A DNA stretch of 64,000 bases from Elmis aenea (GCA_947652605.1 OX393582.1:12982544-13046543); one strand, 5' to 3'; numbered from the stretch's first letter, positions 33,600 to 44,909 are shown. Notes: generated from the sequence alone by a model not told the origin. Numbers and translations are program-made.

Positions 33600-35920
33600 G
33601 CAAACCCCTGTATTTTCTTATGTCATCGAATTCGTCTTTAAGAGAGCTTCATTTTTTATTAAGTATGTCCTATACCCAAAACTCATACTTTTCGAGATAT
33701 TCGACTTTTGTTTTTTCTAATCGTTATTAAAGCAAATAGAGTGCCGTGGAAATCGAAAAAGCTGACTGTTCACTTCACTAACGCCAAAAACTTGTCATTT
33801 ATTTCTTGAACTAAAGCATTTCCCCAGTGAAAATTTTGGTTAAATTTGTAGGTTAAGTCGTATTTGTTCTATGGGTTAAGTCCTTCTCTTTACGAACCGC
33901 CACTGACAGGTGTCAATGTCTTTACCTTGGTCCAAAATTATTTAAAAAAATATGTTATTTACCTAGAAATGTGCTAGTCTATATTGGGGTCTGAAATTAA
34001 TCAACAGATTTGTATGACTTTATATTATTAAAAAAATCCAAATTTTGGAAATGTACCTTTTAATTTTTTACAATTTTTAAAAATGTCTCAGTTTTTTTTT
34101 ATGAACTGCCGTTAGTGTCAACTTATTCGTATGTGAATATAAGAAGTCATGATTTTTTCAATATTTGCATATTTTTATATGATGTAGGTACCTATATCGT
34201 AAAAATTCGCATGAAACGTCATTCTGACAGACGTCATTCGCATCACTTTGACATACGTCATTTTCGGTATTTACAAATATGAGACTAACAATAAGTACAA
34301 TGCCGGCAACAGCACTTTAAACTTTTTATCAAAACACAAAATATATGGTAAAATTCATTTGGTTGCCACAAATTTTAATTTTTTTGGGTGACGAGTCTAT
34401 TTGTGTTACCGAAAAAGCATGTGTTTAATTAATTAAATAGTAATGGTGGGATATTAAAAAATACTATTTAGTTGTTCTTAGTGTTCTTACGTTCGGAGGA
34501 TTTATCGGTTGGTTTAGGTACATCTATCAAATTTTTCCCAGCGATGTATAGATCAAACTAAAAACTTTTACACTAACATAATCAGTAACTTCCATTAAGT
34601 AATTCGCTCATAAATATATCTAGCTACGATGTTAACTGACTTTAATATTTAATTATGTTAAAAGAAAGATATTAAAAACAGCAAAATCTGCGCATATTTC
34701 TATTTTCAAGAAAACAGAAGCGCCCAGAACAGTACCCGGGTAAAAAAAAGTTGCTTATAAGTATTAGTTGAGCAATATTAATCACGATTAAGTGTTTTTT
34801 ATATAAAACTATGGTTGCAATATGGCTTTTAACCGTTCAATTTTAATATGATCCGGGTTTGGCCCGATTTATTTGTTCGTGGCCGTTCATAATAACACGG
34901 AAGTAAATTACCTCATATCGATATTGCAAATATAATTACTGCTAGTTTTTTGCGTCAAAACAGAATGCAAATACAATAACCTAACCAAATGGATAAATAT
35001 TTCACGGTAAGTTACTTTGCAGTTGCACAACTTGCAGTGTAATTGCGTTATCTTGCTTTAATCCTTGAAAAATATTTGTTTAAGAAGGATACACATGTAA
35101 ATAAAATTAATTAAGTTATACGAACATTCTGTGCCATATCAGAATCACACACAGTGAACCAAATACATTAAAATAAGTAGGTTTCAACAATAAACTTCTG
35201 TTAAAGTATTATTTATTACGACCGGGCAATTACTTTAGACTTTAATATCATATTATTGGTTAATCCGGTTGTGTTCAAAACAAAATATAAACAATGTTAT
35301 GTTGTTTAAGTTACAGTAAGGTTGTTAATTTGTTTACGAACTTGGAAAAGCTGGTTTACGAGTAAATAATAAGTCGATTAAGTTACCAACATGTGGCTTT
35401 GCAATTTGCTAAATTCCTTGCTTCTTGTCAACAAAATTAAACAAACCGTATACCGAAGTGCTAACGGTTAAATGCCATAGATACTTGAACTTGGGTTTGA
35501 TCTGTTGATACATATATAATAATCCCAAACTGTTATTGAACAGCTACGAATACAAATAGATTTATAGGTATTTGCATATTGAAGAAAGTGTTTTGTAAAT
35601 ATGTATTGATGTAGCTTAGAAATTCGTGCTTGTTATCTTCGCAAAAACGAATACGTCAGCATATTTCTCAATCGCGAGACCCCATTTCAGACACCAAAAG
35701 AGAACGTTAATAATCATAAAAGGGGCCGTGCTCGTTATGACCTGCTATTGAAAATGATTCAATCGTTGAATATGTGGGTAACGTATGGCGACATTGTTGT
35801 TCGCCCGTTAAAAAGACATTGCAATAGATTTAACTTGGAAAACAACTAAATGGCCAAGCTACGCGACAAGCATAGACGCCGCCGTGTATTTCTGTTCGAC
35901 CTTCAAAGTGAAATACGATG
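33600..35920. other. IRS intron next to the exon, nothing recognised
   Basis: No transposon ends, repeats or exons could be supported. The region is AT-rich without obvious structure. It could hold intronic regulatory elements, but nothing in the sequence proves that. Confidence 0.45.
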
Positions 35921-35931
35921 GAGACGCTTAC

Positions 35932-36325
35932 CAAACGTGGGTCGGGGCGTCTCGCCGTCCGCCGCCTCCTCGCCGTGTTGCAGCGACAGCAGGGCTTTAA
36001 GCCAAGCTTCCAGCTCTTCTTCGGTTTCCAAGACAACACAGAAGCAGTCATCTTTGGTGTAAAGGGCAATCACGTGTTTATGTTTGGTATCCACACGTCT
36101 GTTGATGTTGAAGCATGTCTTCAATTGGATAGACCGTTTGGGTGTCTGTCCGTTATTGAACTTTTTCTCGGAGTCGTAATATTCCAATCGCGCGGACGAC
36201 TCCGCTGTTTCCGCGCGTAACACGAAGAACTTTTTCTTAAAGGTCTTGAGCTTTTTAAGGTAGCCCGCGCGCACTACCGTCCCGCCGCAGGGCTCGCCGA
36301 CAGAACTGGAGCTCTTCACCGACAT
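35932..36325 (-). CDS. chico: Insulin receptor substrate (IRS), first coding exon with PH domain
   Basis: IRS proteins are cytoplasmic docking adaptors that bind the activated insulin/IGF receptor and recruit PI3-kinase and other SH2 proteins. This exon encodes 131 codons plus one base. Residues about 16-116 form the PH domain, with GYLKKLKTFKKKFFVLRA at the first strand, LEYYDSEKKF, PKRSIQLKTCFNINRR, ALYTKDDCFCVVLETEEE and EAWLKALLSLQ in the C-terminal helix: the IRS/chico signature order. The start is the ATG at 36325-36323; an in-frame stop lies upstream, and the GTG further up (36349) is not a normal start. The exon ends ACG TTT G before the donor GTAAGC (35931-35926). The reading frame runs past the donor to a stop, which is intron read-through. 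The PTB domain exon and the rest are not in the recognised part of the window, so the gene continues to lower coordinates beyond base 1 or in exons I missed. An acceptor-like TTTCAG ends at 36349, so a non-coding upstream exon is possible. Confidence 0.9.
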
Positions 36326-36349
36326 GGCTTGCGCCCTTGCATCGATCAC

Positions 36350-37400
36350 TGAAATTACGCCGCAATAACAATTGATATCGAATTGTCACTATTCACGTCA
36401 CCATGCGCAAGCTGGAAAATAGGCTACTGCCAAGAGCACACGAATTTTTCATGCGCAATACCTAAACACGTCAACATTCCAGGTCAATGAAAGGTAGCGT
36501 TTCCTGCCTCGGCGTGGACAGACTGGACATCGGAGTACTGCTTCTTAAAACGTGAACGTCTGTCTGCAAATAGTTCAAGACACACACTACGCCAGACAGA
36601 CAAACATCCCACGACGGCTACCAAAACAACGGGTTCACTGGTATGCGTAACTGCGACACAGATATGCACTGTTCACAGCATGCACTCGCGCCGTGTTAGG
36701 AAACACTCTCTAGCCACACACTCTGCGATACTAGCGTATACTACTCTGTTCATCCATCTTGGCGAGGTCGGTCATGTGTTTGTAGACGTCTGCGACTGTT
36801 TGTGGCTTGTGTCTGGGAGCGGACACACCGACTATATCCCATCCTCGTCTAGTCCGTTCACTTCCAATCTCTCTAAAATTAACGCCACGCCAACTACGAT
36901 CGACTCGACTGCAGCTACGGCTGGTTGTAAACAACGGCAGCGCATGCGTTACTTGTAGTATTCGATAACAAGGCTGTGCCTATGAAGAGTCACGCATGTT
37001 CACAGAACAACAACTACATAATACGCAGTAACATCGGCACACTATCAGTTTGCAAACTGTTTCAAAAACGCGTTTGATTCGCCGTGCACGCTACGCACAT
37101 CACCAACACCGACGTACTCCCTTCTTTGCGGAATTTACGCGTTTAGAGAAACAAGTTATCGCGATACAGGCAAAAGTACGTCCTTGCCGCTGCGGCCCGT
37201 AAGCAAGAAGCTAGGCATTGCCAAAAACAACAAATATTGCACAATGTGCGGGTAGCGTGTTCCCGCGCTCTTGAGGAGGGGGTTGTGCCGCCGCCCGTAA
37301 GAGCAACGCCCTTTGCAGGTCATTCATTCCACAGCCTGTACCCCGCCAGCCGTGACGCTTCGGGCTGACGTCACAACCCTTGTCGATGACGACCGCGCAA
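36350..37400 (-). promoter_or_regulatory. CpG-rich 5' region, likely IRS promoter and 5' UTR
   Basis: CG dinucleotides become frequent from the IRS exon up to about 37400 (for example GCGCACTACCGTCCCGCCGC, CCGTGACGCTTCGGG, CCGCCGCCCGTAAG), in sharp contrast to the AT-rich surroundings. Position directly upstream of the first coding exon on the minus strand makes this the probable promoter and 5' leader. Frames on both strands here are composition artefacts. The transcription start is not evident; GTGAGT-like donors on the minus strand near 37548 could end a non-coding exon. Confidence 0.55.
37366..37373. promoter_or_regulatory. CRE palindrome TGACGTCA
   Basis: The full 8-bp cAMP response element/ATF palindrome lies in the CpG-rich zone about 1 kb upstream of the IRS start codon. 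It could bind CREB/ATF-type bZIP factors. A single occurrence is suggestive only. Confidence 0.45.
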
Positions 37401-37773
37401 TAGTCCCTAAATAATAATTAATACCGTAACATTACTTGTACCCCATTCATTGTGACTTTCCTACGTGGAATACAAGTTTTTTGCGCGGCATTTGCAAGAG
37501 AAAGCACTTAGCTGTTGCTAGTATAGGTCACAAAGAAATTGCAAAACTCACTTCCTCATACCCATAATTTATTCTACATAACATAATTTACTCTTTCGCT
37601 ATAAGAACGTAATCATTATTTACACCAACGCCAATCAAAACAAATTTTCACAGCGAACTGTACGCCTAAACCTTGAACTTGATATTCAAAGACAGCAAAA
37701 AATAAAGTATAGAGAGAGGGAAGGCAGAAAAATATAACGAAATAAACAGATTAGTTAAAAAGAGTCGTTCAAT
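37401..37773. other. Upstream sequence, nothing recognised
   Basis: AT-rich flank beyond the CpG-rich block, with no supported feature. Confidence 0.45.
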
Positions 37774-38055
37774 CAGTGGCGGCCCGTAAAAATTTGTATT
37801 GGAGGGGCTGTAGCGATAAACGTGACAAAAATTGTCTATTGAAGTTCTATATTCTGCTCTAGGTGGTTTTCAAATTTATCAGTGACCTTAGTTTTTAAAG
37901 CCTTTTATATTTAATTAAAAATCTAAAAAGTGAAAAATATATGGGATGTTTTATTTAAAGTAAAAAAGTTGCATATTGGTGTGCGAAAACAAAACACTCA
38001 GCATAGCTGAAAATAATTTTAGGTCATGTAACATAATTTACAACAACTTTTTTTC
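37774..38055. mobile_element. hAT-like left end followed by an arm of the 39041 family
   Basis: CAGTGGCGGCCCGTAAAAAT at 37774 is a typical hAT-type terminus, but its partner was not found. At about 37981-38050 the text GTGCGAAAACAAAACACTCA, AGCTGAAAATAATTTTAGG matches, with changes, the arm of the palindrome at 39041-40167 (GCGCAAGAACAAAACACTGT, AGTTGAAAATAATTTTAG). It is a composite of at least two broken elements, and it abuts and truncates the gag fragment. Confidence 0.45.
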
Positions 38056-38290
38056 TTCTGAATAGTAAACCAGATATGAAGGAATACGCACTGGTTGTGT
38101 TTTTCACTATTGATATCCGACTAAACCACACATCGACGTCCGACTCAGGACTTCCATCGAAATTTGGTATAAAAGCCGCCACTTTTTTTGATTTTATTCT
38201 AGCATTCTCACTAACTATCATAGCTTTTACTGCATTGGCTATTATATCATCAACCGACGCTAATACTTTCGTGTTCACTCATTTTTTAAA
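38056..38290 (-). pseudogene. LTR retrotransposon gag N-terminus, truncated
   Basis: On the minus strand a frame contains VAAFIPNFDGSPESDVDVWF followed by SRI, the start of gag-like proteins of Ty3/gypsy-type insect elements (a hydrophobic-P-x-FDG...W motif). An ATG at the head is in a different frame a few codons before, so there is a frameshift. The similarity is lost after about 38100, where another element joins. It lies downstream of the candidate LTR at 38475-38751 in the same orientation. Confidence 0.5.
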
Positions 38291-38474
38291 TTGAAATCAC
38301 GTGGTAAAACTTAATCTCAAAAATGTGTTTTACGTTTACAGTACGAATGATATCAGTACTATAAAATAACCTGTTAATCCAACACTATAAACTAATCACT
38401 TCATCAGTTCCTGATCCCACTTCTGAACACTGTGGTGATGGCTCACATAAATCCACATAAATTATTCTAAACTT

Positions 38475-38751
38475 TGTAAGAGAGCAAACATCAAACGAGC
38501 GGTAACAGTAACAACATTTATTCGCACTCTCATTCTGCCAATTACAATACAATTCCGGCAACGGTAATCTAACATACGCTATACACTAACTCTATCTACA
38601 TCCTGGAGTGCCAAATTCAAATTTTAAACTTATAATCTACTACAAAAAATATAAACATGTTGGACCAATAACATATTAACAGGAGTCGTTTATTTTTCTG
38701 TTGACTGGTTGACTCTCTATCCCTGATACCATAAATTACAAACACCTAACA
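38475..38751 (-). mobile_element. Candidate 5' LTR (277 bp) of a gypsy-like element
   Basis: Read on the minus strand the segment begins TGTTAGGTGTTTG and ends GCTCTCTTACA (TGTTA...TTACA ends). It has a TTTATATTTT box, and AATAAA about 45 bases before the end. The gag fragment follows 180 bases further on in the same orientation, as expected for a 5' LTR. A clear tRNA primer site is not seen, and the partner LTR is missing. Confidence 0.45.
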
Positions 38752-39040
38752 ATAAACCCCGCTCATTATTATTATTGACAGGTAAACAATTAATAATATT
38801 AAAAAAAGAAAATAATATCGCTTTAAGAAATCAATAAATGGAATTTTTTTCGTAAAATATTGTTTAAAATCGATTTCCTTAGACAAACTCCTTCAATGTG
38901 TTAAAAATAAATGACTTAAAATAATTTTGTTTTTGTACTATACATTGAAAAACGCTAAGCCTTTACCGATAACATTAACAATAAATGCTTTAAAATATTA
39001 TAAATAACATTTATTAAACCATACATGTTACTTTTTTATA

Positions 39041-40167
39041 CAGGGTGTCCCAGCCAAGACGAATTATTCGATAGCTCTGTTATTAGTAAGAATATTAAAA
39101 AAAGTTAAATATAAAAGTTGTTTGTAATCATTTACTACATTATCTAAAATTATTTTCAACTATACACAGTGTTTTGTTCTTGCGGTCTGATACCAAACAT
39201 CGTTTTTTTATACAGAACACCCTGTATATTTTGTAATTTTTGGATGTAAAATTAAATTCTCGTTCAAAAATATTATAGAATGTTTATGTCTAAAATGAAT
39301 AGTTTTTGAGTTATTAACGTTTTTTTGAAAATTTTGACAGATGCAGACCATTAAAAATCCATATTTTTTAAGGGTTGGAGTTCTGATGTTATTTGCTGCC
39401 ATTTATGCTGTGTATCTACAACTCTTAAAAAATATGGATTTTTAATGGCATACTAGTGAAAATAGTGCCGATTAACTGTTCTTGTTGACAGTCCATACAA
39501 ATTGTTTTCAATTTTCAAAGGCTACTACCGATATTTTAGGTAAAATACTCGCAAATAAATATAAGAAACGAAATAACTTCAAAAATATTATATTTAGACA
39601 TAAAACATGCTTAATAACTTTGGAAGATAATTACATTTTCTACAAGAAAATGTAAAAATATATAGGGTGTTCCATTTAAAAAAAAATGACTTACATGCGT
39701 TTAAAGTTTAGCGAAATGGACCGAGTAAAACGAACACCCTGTATATTATTTTAAAAGTTTAACCAATCAACAGTCACTACGACGCTATTGTCTAATAAAT
39801 TGCGAGAGTAAATTGCTCTGGTGTTGTTATGTTAATAAATATAAATATTTTTATAAAGGTCTGCATCTGTCAAAATTTTCAAAAAAACGTTAATAACTCA
39901 AAAACTATTCATTTTAGACATAAACAACCTATAATATTTTTGAAAGAAAATTTAATTTTACCTCTAAAAATTACAAAATATACAGGGTGTTCTACATAAA
40001 AAAAACTATGTTTGGTATCAGAGCGCAAGAACAAAACACTGTGTATAGTTGAAAATAATTTTAGTTTATGTAGTAAATGATTACCAACAACTTTTATATT
40101 TAACTTTTTTTAATATTCTTACTAATAACAGAGCTATCGAATAATTCGTCTTGGCTGGGACACCCTG
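39041..40167. mobile_element. TA-flanked palindrome with nested CAGGGTG ends
   Basis: CAGGGTGTCCCAGCCAAGAC at the left and its exact complement at the right are flanked by TA (39039-39040 and 40168-40169). The inverted arms run for about 310 bp. Each arm contains an internal, oppositely oriented end (GAACACCCTG at 39215-39224 and CAGGGTGTTC at 39983-39992, both next to TA), so each may be a 184-bp element on its own. The centre includes another inverted pair, ATCCATATTTTTTAAG near 39357 and CTTAAAAAATATGGAT near 39424. A gradually built, multi-layer palindrome without coding sequence. Confidence 0.8.
39663..39741. mobile_element. Small nested element, about 79 bp
   Basis: TAGGGTGTTCC at the left and CGAACACCCTG at the right, each beside TA, lie in the centre of the palindrome at 39041-40167. 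A tiny MITE or the shrunken remains of one. Confidence 0.5.
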
Positions 40168-40169
40168 TA

Positions 40170-41427
40170 TAACAACTTTCATTCACAGAATTGTGTTTAT
40201 TATAGTTTATTAGTACAGTCTAAGCTTATCATTGTATGAATTTATGGCATAATAGTTTTACACTTATCAACTTTATTTGATTGAATAATCTAAATGCTTA
40301 TACTAAGTTAAAGTTGTATTGTTGTATAGCTCACTGTTTAACGCTATCTCTGATATCCTGTCAAATAAGTAACATACAATTACTTTTTGTGTAATATACA
40401 GGGTAGACAAAAAACTAGGAGTTTAACACTTTAAACTTATCAAAACTGCCTTTACATTTTTTTTGCTGTTTCTGTGCCCATTTATAAATAAAAATATGTG
40501 TGTTTGTTAGATGTACCTTCTTACTTCTTAGTTAAAACAGTTATGTTTATTTTCCGTTGCAATTTTTTTTTTTTTATATTATCTTGTAGTAAAATCTATT
40601 GTAATTCAATATTCCTGACAATGTTTATTTTAGATTTTATCATCTAATTTGCTTAACATTTAAGTGCAGCTTACAAAGTTGCATTAGTAAACATGTAAAC
40701 AAACACTACCAGTGTAATAAAGGCGCCTCATTAAGAGCACCCCAGTCTTGAAGGCTATTTATATTAGGAGATGGAGCTTTGGTGTTCATAATAAGATGGG
40801 ATCGCTAGCTTGTTTTCATATATGAAAATAGATTTTAATTAAAGTTCATAGTTTTTGACGTATTCTGTTCTAAAATCTTATTTCCATTTATTACACTTTT
40901 TAAATAACATCCCATATTTTTTAAACTAATAATTTTAAAACCCTTGAAAAATCTTACCAAGTAATATACAGGGTGTTTCGAATTCGAGAAAGATCAATCC
41001 AATCTCGCTTACCATAGGAGATAGACTGATCAGAGATTTGTTTTCCTCTAAATTACAAAATTTTATACTGATTAATAATATTAAAATATATTTTAGATAT
41101 CTACAATCCCATTTTCCTGACATTTATTATCTCAATTTTGTACAAACTTCGTTATGGCAACTTTATATTTTCTTTAGCGTTCTTTTTTCTATTTTTTATG
41201 GTACATACTTGGCTAAAACTTATTCTCTTTTTTCTAAACAAATCTTTTCATTATATTATTAATATCAATGAAACAGATTTTGTAAGAAAGCTATTTTTGC
41301 ATTAAAAGAATATACCCTTGGGAACAAACAAAAATTACGTAATATGGTGAGAGATTTGTAAAATTTTTGTTACTGTTATACTGCAGTGCTAAAAAATTAA
41401 GAAAAACAAAATGTAATTTGATAGGTA
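40170..41427. other. Intergenic sequence with two lone element ends
   Basis: CAGGGTAGACAAAAAACTAG starts at 40399 and CAGGGTGTTTCGAATTCGAG at 40969, both after TA and without matching right ends. The rest shows nothing that I can support. Frames at 40935-41262 on both strands overlap the second end and are not genes. Confidence 0.45.
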
Positions 41428-42546
41428 GGGGAAAGGCCCATAATTTGGACCGCTTCTTAAATTGGACCATGGTACCTATTATCTACACTTTTGTTAACAA
41501 TTTGTACACTCTGTTGGTGGGTAGTTGTGTCAAAATGTCTTATTTAGCATCGGTCCAAAATAAGAATCTCTATTGCTTTTATTTAACCTCAAAAAGTCGT
41601 ATGTTTTTTTTTTGTGGCGGTTGGTGTATAAATAAGTGAAGTTTATCTAAGCTATAAAATATTTTTGGTGAGTACATTTTAGTTGTTTTTCAGTGTACAT
41701 TTTAAAGAAATCGCTACTTACTATTTGCTAATACCGGTTTTAACGATATTTCCAATAATTATTGTTTTTATCACTAAAGTGTAAATGTTTGGCTGGTTCC
41801 CTTAATTGGACCTCCAGAAAATTCCTTAATTGGACCGGTCCAAATTAAAGTACTACTTTTTTTTTTACAAAAACGAATTAGAAGAAAAACAATGTAAAAA
41901 GGCACTAACTTGAAATTTATTTTGCTCTTTAAAATCTAAGTAAAAAAAAGACCATCTTCTCAAAAAATTCTCAACAAGAAAAAGAAGGTAACGAAAGATT
42001 CTTCAAGTGAATCTAAAGATGAAGATTGTTGTTGCATTGTATGTTTATCACCATTTTCACAATCACTTTCAGGAGAAGAGTGGATTCAATGCGTTTCTTG
42101 CAAAAACTGGGCCCATTTAAAGTGTGCTAATGTGCGTCACAACAACTATGAATGTGTAAATTGCCAATCTGACAATGATTGATCGTTTTTGGTTATTTCA
42201 ATATTTTTGTGTTGTAATAATAGTGAATATTTTTTGGAGTACAGTTCATTCTTTCTTTTTTAATAAATAGTTTTTTTTTCATTCAAAATAATGAAAAACA
42301 GACCTGGTCCAATTTAGGAGATGGATGGTTCAAATTAAGATACCTGTTTCCTAAAGTGGACCAATAAGGTTATTTTTATAACATTTTTTTGCAACTATTT
42401 GGGAAAGATTCTGGTCTATTTGATAAGCTTAACTGCTTATTAACAACTTAAATATGTTTATTAAGATTTTTTCTGATTTTATTTTGACCAGATTATTACT
42501 TTGCAGCTATTTTTTCTTACGTGGTCCAATATAGGGTCCTTTCCCC
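41428..42546 (+). mobile_element. pogo-like element, internally deleted, rich in TTGGACC boxes
   Basis: The ends GGGGAAAGGCCC and GGTCCTTTCCCC are inverted, and TA flanks both (41426-41427 and 42547-42548). The box TTGGACC or its complement GGTCCAA recurs through both halves (for example near 41444, 41460, 41551, 41803, 41832, 42306, 42522), a subterminal-repeat arrangement. The only coding remnant is a PHD finger tail (41940-42182), the C-terminal module of many insect pogo/Tigger DDE_1 transposases. At 1119 bp the element lacks the CENP-B-type DNA-binding and catalytic domains. Confidence 0.78.
41940..42182 (+). pseudogene. PHD-finger tail of a pogo/Tigger-type transposase
   Basis: The frame reads a basic, serine-rich linker, then CCCIVCLSPFSQS, EEWIQCVSCKNWAHLKCA and NYECVNCQ, with a stop at 42180-42182. 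The Cys4-His-Cys3 spacing (C-x2-C, C-x2-C, H-x4-C, C-x2-C) and the W before the His give a PHD fold. Such a PHD ends many insect jerky/Tigger-like (DDE_1) transposases. The frame is open but begins right after a stop, and the rest of the protein is deleted. PHD fingers also occur in host chromatin proteins, but the element ends around it favour a transposon origin. Confidence 0.7.
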
Positions 42547-42548
42547 TA

Positions 42549-43688
42549 CTTATAGTTTTACGGAACATTTTTAAAAACTTGTTCCTAAAGAAGACGGCTC
42601 AAAATAACTTATTACTTGAAATTACATCGAAAATAGTCAAAAATAAAAATTACTGTTGTCTTAATTAATTGCTGATAAATTTTTTAATATTTAAGTTTGT
42701 TTTTGACTTAAATTTTTTAAATGTTTTTTCAAGGAGTGTACTAGAATGAATTTGGCTATCTTCTTTTGAGGTACATTTGTAAATAAACCTTTTATGAAAC
42801 TGTAACGTTTCTATATTTGTTTCTTTAATTAAATACATTGTGTTAATCTAAAGAATGGAACCTTTTATAGGACTAAATCTAATTTATTTGTTAGGCTTTT
42901 TTTACCAAGCTAATTAATTTTACTGTTTTTCAAGAGCATATTTTGTGCTAATCAGTTTTTTTACAATATCTACTCCATTGATGTAGGTAAGTAACATTAT
43001 GAAGCAATACATTTTTTAAATCAGAAAAAGTTTATAGGTACCAAATATGTAAAAATCAAATATGGCGCCTGTAAAAAATAATAGAAAAGTATTGTCTAAA
43101 AACAGGAAGAAGGCAAAAATTTGTGTTGCCATATTAAATGCTGAATAAAAAATTGTGTAAAACAAAATTTTATACCAAGTAACTATACGAAAAATAAGTT
43201 TTCAAAATTTGTCAATTTTTATGAAAACGGATGTGGATTGAAATATATTTTGTTATCAATAATCAGCATAAAGTTCAAGAAATTGGCCACATTTTAACCT
43301 GTGGTATATCTCTAATAATAGACTAGATCTTTTTGAATTTTAATTATCTTGTATAACTTAGCTATCTTTGACAATAATTTTTTTTTATGAAAATCAGCTT
43401 TCGATTAATCAAAGTAGTATGGTAAATTTATTAAGTGATGAATTATTGTTTTTTTTTTGGAAAATACATACTTCCTTAAGTAATTGTAAAAGCAACCCCA
43501 AACTGTTAAAATTTTCTGCACTTTTTTTCGTATACATAACTATAAAATATTATTTAACGTTAAGACTGTTAAGACTAATAAGGATATTGTATGCATGTAT
43601 TATCAAGTTGATTTAGCATTCATTAAATATTCAAATTCTTCTATATTTCAGAAGTTTAGTTAATTTTATACAAAAACTTACCATGATT
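42549..43688. other. Intergenic sequence, nothing recognised
   Basis: No gene, end or repeat supported. The frame at 43368-43616 is low complexity. Confidence 0.5.
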
Positions 43689-43695
43689 GTCTTAA

Positions 43696-44909
43696 GATGT
43701 TGACCTCGAACCTATGGCACCCGTGCCACAGCTGGCATGTAGAAAATTTGTATTGGCACGCGGGAGCAATAGTTACTTTCCCAAAACTTTTGTTAAATTA
43801 ATACTTTTTTTTAAATAATAAATTAATAACAACAAATTATATTTATTTAAATAAAATACATCCATTTTGTTTCAAAACTATGCAAATTTCAAACAGAATT
43901 AAAAGTACTTAAACGAGATATTGCTTCTCATGCCTTCAAATATTTTCCTTTTTTTTTTTAATAAAAACTCCGACACGTCAAATTGAAATAAATTAAATTC
44001 AATTAACTGAAGGTTTAACCACAGCTGTGGAATCAATAATAGATGCATTTTCTTCGCGATTTTCTCAGTTTAAAATTTTTGAAGAAATCAAAATTCATAA
44101 TTTATCAAGACCTAATCAAAGTTGATGAACGTGATTTGGTAATTTTTGAATGGTTAAAATTAGACAATTTTGAAATGCAATTAATGGTTTTTCAACCAAG
44201 TGCAATTTGGAGGCAAAAGTTTATTGACTTAAGGAAAAATTTAGAGATTATTGAAAGAGAACGTTTGGAGAAAAAAAAAAATAATAATACTGAAAGCAAA
44301 ATTAATATTGCCTGGCAAACGATTTGAGAAGAGTTCAAATCTTTAAAGAAATTGGCGTCGGGTATTTTAACTATATTTTCTTCCGCATATGCATGTGAGT
44401 CGCTGTTTTCACAGATGAATTTAATAAAAAACATTAACGGATGAATCTAGTTCAGCAAGCATTCCATTAAAAGTAACCAAATACCAACCTGATATAAAAA
44501 AAAACAATAAAAAGTATTTAACAACAAAAATCGCTTTGAAACTCATATTTTAATTGTTATTGTAGGTATTCACTTAATTAATGTTGTTTGAAAAGTAAAC
44601 ACATGTAATGTTTAATTATTATTTTGTCTAATTATATCTTTCTATTAGTAAAATATTTATTATTTCTTTTAAAATTTAGTTATGTATCTTTAGTTGTTGT
44701 TTAATCACAAATTTTTATTAGTAGTCAATAAAAAATATTCATTTAATACAAATATTGTAGTAATATTTACTCTTCATCTCCTCACAATCAGTAATGTTTT
44801 TTTCCCCATTAAAGTTACCTCGCACGCCAGTATTTCAAAATGTGAAAATTTTAAAAAATTGGCACGCGGAAATAAAAAGGTTCGCCCCCTGCCCTAGGGC
44901 CAGTCTAGG
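43696..44909 (+). mobile_element. hAT element, decayed, ZBED/FAM200-like
   Basis: GTCTTAA occurs on both sides (43689-43695 and 44910-44916), 7 bases of an expected 8-bp duplication. The left part reads GACCTCGAACCTATGGCACC and GTATTGGCACGCGGGAG; the right part carries TTGGCACGCGGAAATAAAAA and GGTTCGCCCCCTGCCC, inverted or related subterminal motifs typical of hAT ends. The terminal CAG itself has eroded. The C-terminal transposase remnant 44006-44550 lies inside. Confidence 0.7.
44006..44550 (+). pseudogene. hAT transposase C-terminus with dimerisation region, frameshifted
   Basis: Read over three frames: TEGLTTAVESIIDAFSSRFS, then LDNFEMQLMVFQPSAIWRQK, then KKLASGILTIFSSAYACESL with FSQMNLIKN, then LTDES...YQPDIKK. 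The order and the motif 'Y.CE.LFS.MN.IK..' followed by 'LTDEHL' match the C-terminal hAT dimerisation domain of the ZBED5/FAM200/SCAND3-type family. Frameshifts and a stop break it at least three times. The catalytic N-terminal two thirds are gone. Confidence 0.75.

Noticed and set aside
35850..36220. Plus-strand frames over the IRS exon
   Set aside because: They are shadows of the minus-strand PH-domain exon.
36326..36349. Upstream extension of the IRS frame to a GTG at 36349
   Set aside because: Eukaryotic starts use ATG. The first in-frame ATG is at 36325-36323, and an in-frame stop lies further upstream.
36680..36958. 92-codon frame in the CpG-rich block
   Set aside because: Frames are open on both strands because of composition. 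No domain, and the position suggests IRS promoter or 5' UTR.
42001..42182. Host PHD-finger gene
   Set aside because: The PHD frame lies inside a TA-flanked inverted-repeat element with pogo-like features and lacks any other exon, so a transposase origin is preferred.
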